NCBI GenBank assembly: GCA_949746285.1
Contig: CATJZH010000145.1
Span: 1 to 10,781, forward strand
DNA: 10,781 nucleotides
Origin: an uncultured Clostridia bacterium
GTDB taxonomy: Bacteria > Bacillota > Clostridia > TANB77 > CAG-508
Direction: 5' to 3'
Below the pieces are notes generated by a model, which saw nothing but the letters and a program-made list of their open reading frames with translations, was not told the DNA's origin and did no database searches. Below are positions 6,776 to 10,781 of this stretch, piece after piece (within the stretch, counting starts at the first letter, position 1; each line of letters begins with the position of its first letter). Position numbers and translations under genes: made by a program.

Positions 6776-7255
6776 ATGGAGATCTTTACTTTGCTAGAAA
6801 CATTGGAAGATATTTTAGAAAAAAGTAAAACAGTACCTTTTACTGAAAAAAGTATTGTAGAAAAAGACCAATTTTTAGATATAATAAAAGAAATAAGATT
6901 GCGTTTGCCAGATGAATTAAAACAAGCAAAATGGATAAAAGAAGAGAGAGAACGAATAATCAGCGAAGCACAAAAAGATGCAGAAGATATTGTAAAAGAG
7001 GCAGAAAATAGAATTATTTCAATGATAGATGAACATGAAATTACTAAAAAAGCTTATGATAAGAAAACAGAAATAATTGCTGATGCTAATGAAATGTATA
7101 GAGAAATTACACAAGGTACAAATACATATGTTGATGGTATTTTAGCTAATATAGAAAATAACATGTTAGAATTAGGAAAAACATTAAGTGGTGTTGAAAT
7201 GTCACTTCAAAATGCATTAGAAACAATTCAAAACAATAGGAAAGAGTTAAAATAA
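6776..7255 (+). CDS. Coiled-coil protein of unknown function (DivIVA / ATPase-b-like)
   Basis: The protein has 159 residues, with no membrane segment, no signal peptide and no catalytic motif I can see. Residues 1-16 look like a short helix. TVPFTEKSIVEKDQFLDIIK and IRLRLPDELKQAKWIKEERE (about 19-59) form a conserved-looking N-terminal part. A long charged helix (about 55-120, EAQKDAEDIVKEAENRI) resembles the heptad and hendecad stretches of DivIVA and of F-type ATPase subunit b, followed by another amphipathic helix to the end. From memory, similar proteins in Clostridia occur next to rsmD/coaD and are often annotated only as ATPase or hypothetical protein; I know of no tested function. The SD GAAAGGA at 6759-6765 is 10 bases from the ATG. 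It shares a transcript with rsmD and ends right before a strong terminator. A scaffold role is inference only. Confidence 0.85.
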   Translation: MEIFTLLETLEDILEKSKTVPFTEKSIVEKDQFLDIIKEIRLRLPDELKQAKWIKEERERIISEAQKDAEDIVKEAENRIISMIDEHEITKKAYDKKTEIIADANEMYREITQGTNTYVDGILANIENNMLELGKTLSGVEMSLQNALETIQNNRKELK

Positions 7256-7257
7256 TC

Positions 7258-7305
7258 AAAAGCCAGAATCAAAATCAATTTAAGTTGATTCTGATTTTGG
7301 CTTTT
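7258..7305. terminator. Long symmetric terminator between coiled-coil gene and ftsK
   Basis: Arms of 21 bases, 7258-7278 and 7285-7305, pair around a 6-base loop with one G-U pair and one A-C mismatch. The outer ends read AAAAGCC and GGCTTTT, so each strand has A's before and T's after the stem, the form of a bidirectional intrinsic terminator. It starts 2 bases after the stop codon of the preceding gene and ends 37 bases before the ftsK start. Confidence 0.8.
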
Positions 7306-7328
7306 AAAACGTCATAGAAGTCCAATTT

Positions 7329-7345
7329 AGGAGGATGTATCATTG
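7329..7345 (+). promoter_or_regulatory. SD and TTG start of ftsK
   Basis: AGGAGG at 7329-7334 is 8 bases before TTG at 7343-7345, which opens the ftsK frame. An ATG at 7335 touches the SD and is in another frame that closes after 22 codons, so it is not a credible start. A strong SD with a weak start codon is a common way to set moderate expression. Confidence 0.8.
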
Positions 7346-9850
7346 GGAAGGAAAAGAAAAAGCACAACCAATAAAACTAAAAATAATAGAAAAAAATCAA
7401 TAGGTACTAATATAGATTTAGTAGTAATTATATTATTTGTAATTAGTATATTACTATTTATCTTGATATATGGGGAAAAAGGTGTAATAGGAGAAGTCTT
7501 GAGTCCAGCTCTTGGAGGCATTGTTGGGTTTATTAAGTATTTAATTCCAATTGGAGTTATGGGACTAGCAGTTTGTACAGCAAAAGATGATAAGAATTAT
7601 TTAACTTCAAAAATAATTCAGTTTGCTGTTTTAATATCATGTATTGCAGCAACAATGTCTATATACCAAATGTCAAAAGGTGTAATAAATCAAGACATGG
7701 AATTTAGTAGCATTATTGATGCTGCTTATGATTTAGGTGTTAAAAATATTGGTGGAGGAACAGTTGGAGCTGTTATTGCATATCCACTAATAAAATTATT
7801 AGGAATGTTTGGAGCTGCTATAACAACTGTTGGAATAGTAGCTGTACTTTGCGTATTTACATTTGGATTGCATCCATCAGAATTTTTCTTGCAGATTATT
7901 GATGAAGCAAATGAAAGAAAAGAACAAAGAAATGAGGAATTTGCTTCTAGAAGAGAACAAAGAATGGAAGCTAGAAAAGAAAGATTAAAAAATAGCAATT
8001 TACAATTAGATATAATGGATATGCCAATAGAAAACAAGAGAAAAAGCAAAAATTCTTTGCAAACTTTTGATGAAGATGAAATAACTATTAATTTAAATAA
8101 TGATGACTCAGATGAACAACCAGCCCAAAAACCAAGAGGAAAAATTACAAGTTTATTTGGAAAAAATAAAAATAAAGAAATTAAGGAAGAAATGAATCCA
8201 GATGTTATAGATGCAAATATTTATAAAAATACAGCACAAGCAAATGAAATAGAAAGTCAAAAATCTACAGAAGATACTTTATTTACTGTTGAAGAAGAGC
8301 AAAAAGAAAGTAAAACTAAAGCTGTATTGCAATTGCAGCATACAATATCAATTGAAGATGAAAATTATGAATATCCACCAGTTAGTCTATTAAGTAAAAA
8401 TACTAAGAAATCAAATAAAATGGGTGCGAAAGTATTAACAGAAAAAGCAACAAAATTACAGAGAACATTACATAGTTTTGGAGTTTCAGCAAAAGTAGAA
8501 AATATTTCAGTTGGTCCTGCGATAACAAGATATGAACTTAAACCAGCAGAAGGAGTTAGAGTAAATAAAATAGCTAATTTAGCAGATGATATAGCATTAA
8601 ATTTAGCTGCTGAAAGTATTAGAATAGAAGCTCCTATACCAGGAAAGCAAGCAGTAGGAATAGAAATTCCTAATAAAGAAAAAGAGTCAGTTCCTTTAAG
8701 AGATGTTATAGAAAGTGATGAATTTGAAGATAATTCATCTAAGTTATCTGTTGCTCTTGGAAAAGACGTAGCAGGAAATGTAGTTTTAGCAGATATAGCT
8801 AAGATGCCTCATGTGCTTATAGCAGGTTCGACAGGTTCTGGTAAATCTGTGTGTATAAATACAATAATAACAAGTCTTATATATAATGCAAAACCTAGTG
8901 AAGTAAAGTTAGTAATGGTTGATCCAAAAGTAGTTGAACTTTCTGTATATAATGGAATACCACATTTATTAATACCAGTTGTAACAGATCCTAGAAAAGC
9001 TGCTGGAGCACTTGCATGGGCAGTTCAAGAGATGGATCATAGATATAATTTGTTTGCAGAAAAAGGTGTTAGAGATTTAAAAGGATATAATGCAGTAATA
9101 GAAGGAAGTTCTGAAGATGGTACAATTGGAAAATTACCACAAATTGTAATAATAATAGATGAGTTAGCGGATTTAATGATGGTTGCAGCCAAAGAAGTTG
9201 AAGAATCAATTTGTAGGTTGGCACAAAAAGCTAGAGCAGCAGGAATGCATTTAGTAATAGCAACACAAAGACCATCAGTAGATGTTATTACTGGTTTAAT
9301 AAAAGCTAATGTTCCTTCAAGAGTGGCCTTTGCAGTTTCTTCACAAATAGATTCAAGAACAATATTAGACCAAGTTGGTGCAGAAAAGCTTTTAGGAAAA
9401 GGAGATATGTTATTTTATCCAGTAGGTGCTTCAAAACCAGTCAGAGTACAGGGGGCATTTGTGTCAGATGGAGAAGTAGAAAAAATTGTTGATTTTATAA
9501 AATCAAATGGTGTAGCTACGTATAATGAAGACATACTAGAAGAAATAGAGAAATCTAATAAATCTGAAGGACAAATAGAAAAAGAGGCAGAAGAAGATGA
9601 TACTGATCCATTATTAATGGAAGCAATAGATACAGTTGTAGAAGTTGGACAAGCTTCAACATCTTTTATACAAAGAAGATTTAAGGTTGGATACGCAAGA
9701 GCAGGAAGAATTATAGATCAAATGGAAGCAAGAGGAATTATTTCTGGTTATGAAGGAAGCAAGCCAAGACAAGTACTTATAACAAAGGAAAGATTAGAAG
9801 AATTAAAAATGTCGCAGCCAGTAGGGGACGATAATTCACAAACGGAATAA
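7343..9850 (+). CDS. ftsK: DNA translocase FtsK/SpoIIIE
   Basis: FtsK/SpoIIIE is a septal membrane protein whose hexameric motor pumps chromosomal DNA out of the closing septum; in spore formers SpoIIIE fills the forespore. A basic N-terminus (residues 1-18) is followed by about four membrane segments (about 24-43, 55-78, 88-108, 150-175). A charged linker runs from about 180 to 370. The RecA-like motor follows, with Walker A GSTGSGKS at 495-502, Walker B IVIIIDELADL at 601-611 and QRPSVDVITG at 642-651. A C-terminal gamma winged-helix domain (about 755-825) has QRRFKVGYARAGRIIDQME, which reads oriented SRS/KOPS-type sites. At 835 residues it is close to Bacillus SpoIIIE. The TTG start is set by AGGAGG. 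Sequence alone cannot separate the vegetative FtsK/SftA role from the sporulation SpoIIIE role. The four membrane segments favour the FtsK/SpoIIIE type over soluble SftA. Confidence 0.96.
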   Translation: MGRKRKSTTNKTKNNRKKSIGTNIDLVVIILFVISILLFILIYGEKGVIGEVLSPALGGIVGFIKYLIPIGVMGLAVCTAKDDKNYLTSKIIQFAVLISCIAATMSIYQMSKGVINQDMEFSSIIDAAYDLGVKNIGGGTVGAVIAYPLIKLLGMFGAAITTVGIVAVLCVFTFGLHPSEFFLQIIDEANERKEQRNEEFASRREQRMEARKERLKNSNLQLDIMDMPIENKRKSKNSLQTFDEDEITINLNNDDSDEQPAQKPRGKITSLFGKNKNKEIKEEMNPDVIDANIYKNTAQANEIESQKSTEDTLFTVEEEQKESKTKAVLQLQHTISIEDENYEYPPVSLLSKNTKKSNKMGAKVLTEKATKLQRTLHSFGVSAKVENISVGPAITRYELKPAEGVRVNKIANLADDIALNLAAESIRIEAPIPGKQAVGIEIPNKEKESVPLRDVIESDEFEDNSSKLSVALGKDVAGNVVLADIAKMPHVLIAGSTGSGKSVCINTIITSLIYNAKPSEVKLVMVDPKVVELSVYNGIPHLLIPVVTDPRKAAGALAWAVQEMDHRYNLFAEKGVRDLKGYNAVIEGSSEDGTIGKLPQIVIIIDELADLMMVAAKEVEESICRLAQKARAAGMHLVIATQRPSVDVITGLIKANVPSRVAFAVSSQIDSRTILDQVGAEKLLGKGDMLFYPVGASKPVRVQGAFVSDGEVEKIVDFIKSNGVATYNEDILEEIEKSNKSEGQIEKEAEEDDTDPLLMEAIDTVVEVGQASTSFIQRRFKVGYARAGRIIDQMEARGIISGYEGSKPRQVLITKERLEELKMSQPVGDDNSQTE

Positions 9851-9896
9851 ATTAAAAAAAGTTTACAAGAGATAAGATAATTTAAGGAGGTTTTTT

Positions 9897-10700
9897 ATGG
9901 GATTATTTTCTAAATTAAAAGATTATAATATTGAACTTGAAGAAGTTTTGGATAATAAATATTTTTCTTCAAATATAAAAAGTCTTCTATTAAGTATGAT
10001 TTATAAAATAGAAATTTCATATACAGACTTTCAAAAAGTAAAAAAATCTGTTAGAGGGAAAGAAGATTTTTTAAATGAAGTTGTTGAAATAATAAGATTA
10101 TATTGTGATAATATAAAAACAGTTGAGCCTGATTCAGATCAGGCTAAATTACTTATAAAAAACAATGTAAAGGCTCTTACAAATGAAAATGAAAGAAGTA
10201 TATTAACATACCCAACTGAAATAGCATTATTGTATGCAATTTCAGACATATCACCAAAATATTTTTATATTGATGAAAAATTTGCTTTAAAAGGTTTAAT
10301 ACAAAACGCCCTTGTAAATGGTTATAATTTAAATAATATTGAAGTACTAAAAGATTTTAATGGATGGTCTTGGGACAAAACATATGACGAAAAATTTCAA
10401 TATATAGATAATTTAGTTTATCAAAATTTACTTGTAATATTAGGTGAAAAATTTTTATATGAATGGAGAACTTATGGTTCTACGAGAAGAGATTTTTTAG
10501 ATGAAGCAAAAAAATTTATGAAATTTTTCACAGGTAATGATAAATATTTAAAGTCACTTTATAAAACAGTGTATGTATATGCAAATGATAAAGATAGAAA
10601 AAAAATAGATGAAGAATTAAAATTAAAAACTAAAACATTGAAAGAAATGGAAGATAAAATAACTTTTATAGAAAATTCTAAAAATAAAAAGAGGAGATAA
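9897..10700 (+). CDS. Protein of unknown function downstream of ftsK
   Basis: I do not recognise this 267-residue protein. It begins MGLFSKLKDYNIELEEVLDN, a possible amphipathic helix, and is predicted mostly helical, with no membrane segment, signal peptide, Walker or metal-binding motif. A middle segment includes the aromatic patch GWSWDKTYD (residues 156-164) and WRTYGSTRRDFLDEAKKF further on. The C-terminus (about 225-267) is a Lys/Glu-rich helix ending in KKRR, likely a coiled coil or nucleic-acid-facing tail. The SD AAGGAGG at 9884-9890 is an excellent match 6 bases from the ATG. The gap after ftsK is 46 bases with no terminator or promoter seen, so it is probably cotranscribed with ftsK. 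Codon use matches its neighbours, which argues against recent transfer. Confidence 0.85.
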   Translation: MGLFSKLKDYNIELEEVLDNKYFSSNIKSLLLSMIYKIEISYTDFQKVKKSVRGKEDFLNEVVEIIRLYCDNIKTVEPDSDQAKLLIKNNVKALTNENERSILTYPTEIALLYAISDISPKYFYIDEKFALKGLIQNALVNGYNLNNIEVLKDFNGWSWDKTYDEKFQYIDNLVYQNLLVILGEKFLYEWRTYGSTRRDFLDEAKKFMKFFTGNDKYLKSLYKTVYVYANDKDRKKIDEELKLKTKTLKEMEDKITFIENSKNKKRR

Positions 10701-10781
10701 TCCTTTAGAATTTAGAGGTTTACAATTTACTCAAACAGCAGAAGAATCAAAAGCATTAAATGAAGATATGGGACCAGCAAT
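10696..10781 (+). CDS. Partial open frame at right edge, no standard start codon
   Basis: From 10696 the frame GAT AAT CCT stays open to the window edge and reads DNPLEFRGLQFTQTAEESKA and onward. Third positions are almost all A or T and the amino-acid mix looks like real protein, while the other two forward frames close quickly. The frame last meets a stop at 10669. Between there and 10768 it has no ATG, GTG or TTG, only ATT (10675) and ATA (10684). GAGGAG at 10691-10696 resembles an SD. It may be the next gene with a rare start, a frame joined by frameshift to the preceding gene, or the result of a one-base loss near 10698. I cannot name a product. Confidence 0.4.

Noticed and set aside
7335..7403. 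ATG at 7335 as an alternative gene start before ftsK
   Set aside because: It touches the SD directly, is out of frame with ftsK and closes after 22 codons.
7726..8049. 107-codon minus-strand open frame opposite ftsK
   Set aside because: It is the antisense of the FtsK membrane and linker region, Ser/Leu/Phe-rich as expected from the complement of A/T-rich codons; no SD or family match.
9862..9881. TTTACA and GATAAT between ftsK and the next gene
   Set aside because: They are only 8 bases apart, far too close for a sigma-A promoter.

Overview
This window is a strongly AT-rich stretch of chromosome. Codon third positions are almost all A or T, genes are spaced tightly, Shine-Dalgarno (SD) sites of the AGGAGG type precede the genes, and SepF, DivIVA and an SpoIIIE-type FtsK are present. 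These features point to a low-GC monoderm of the Firmicutes, most likely Clostridia. The species cannot be named from the sequence. All genes are on the + strand, and no mobile element, CRISPR array, rRNA or tRNA was seen.

Layout. Bases 1-279 are a non-coding leader with one good sigma-A-type promoter. Next come mutL (mismatch repair endonuclease with an unusually long acidic linker), miaA (tRNA A37 prenylation) and a GTG-started membrane-anchored HlyD-like protein. These three are packed with a 3-base gap and then a 1-base overlap, so they are probably one operon. A second promoter at about 4912-4940 drives sepF and divIVA, both cell-division/polarity genes, and this unit ends in a clear intrinsic terminator at 5961-5989. 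Bases 5946-6176 also hold a long AT-rich perfect inverted repeat and a third promoter. That promoter reads into rsmD (16S rRNA guanine methyltransferase) and a 159-residue coiled-coil protein of unknown function, and this unit ends in a long symmetric hairpin at 7258-7305. Then come ftsK/spoIIIE (TTG start) and a 267-residue protein I do not recognise. The last ~85 bases hold an open, coding-like frame that has no standard start codon.

How the genes fit together. The window is a housekeeping region that mixes DNA/RNA maintenance (MutL, MiaA, RsmD) with division and chromosome segregation. SepF anchors FtsZ to the membrane, DivIVA marks curved membrane, and FtsK pumps DNA through the closing septum. 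Three poorly characterised proteins sit among them: the HlyD-like protein, the 159-residue coiled-coil protein and the 267-residue protein. They are the best places to look for new biology, by guilt by association with division. I see no evidence for a self-contained novel defence, secretion or mobile system.
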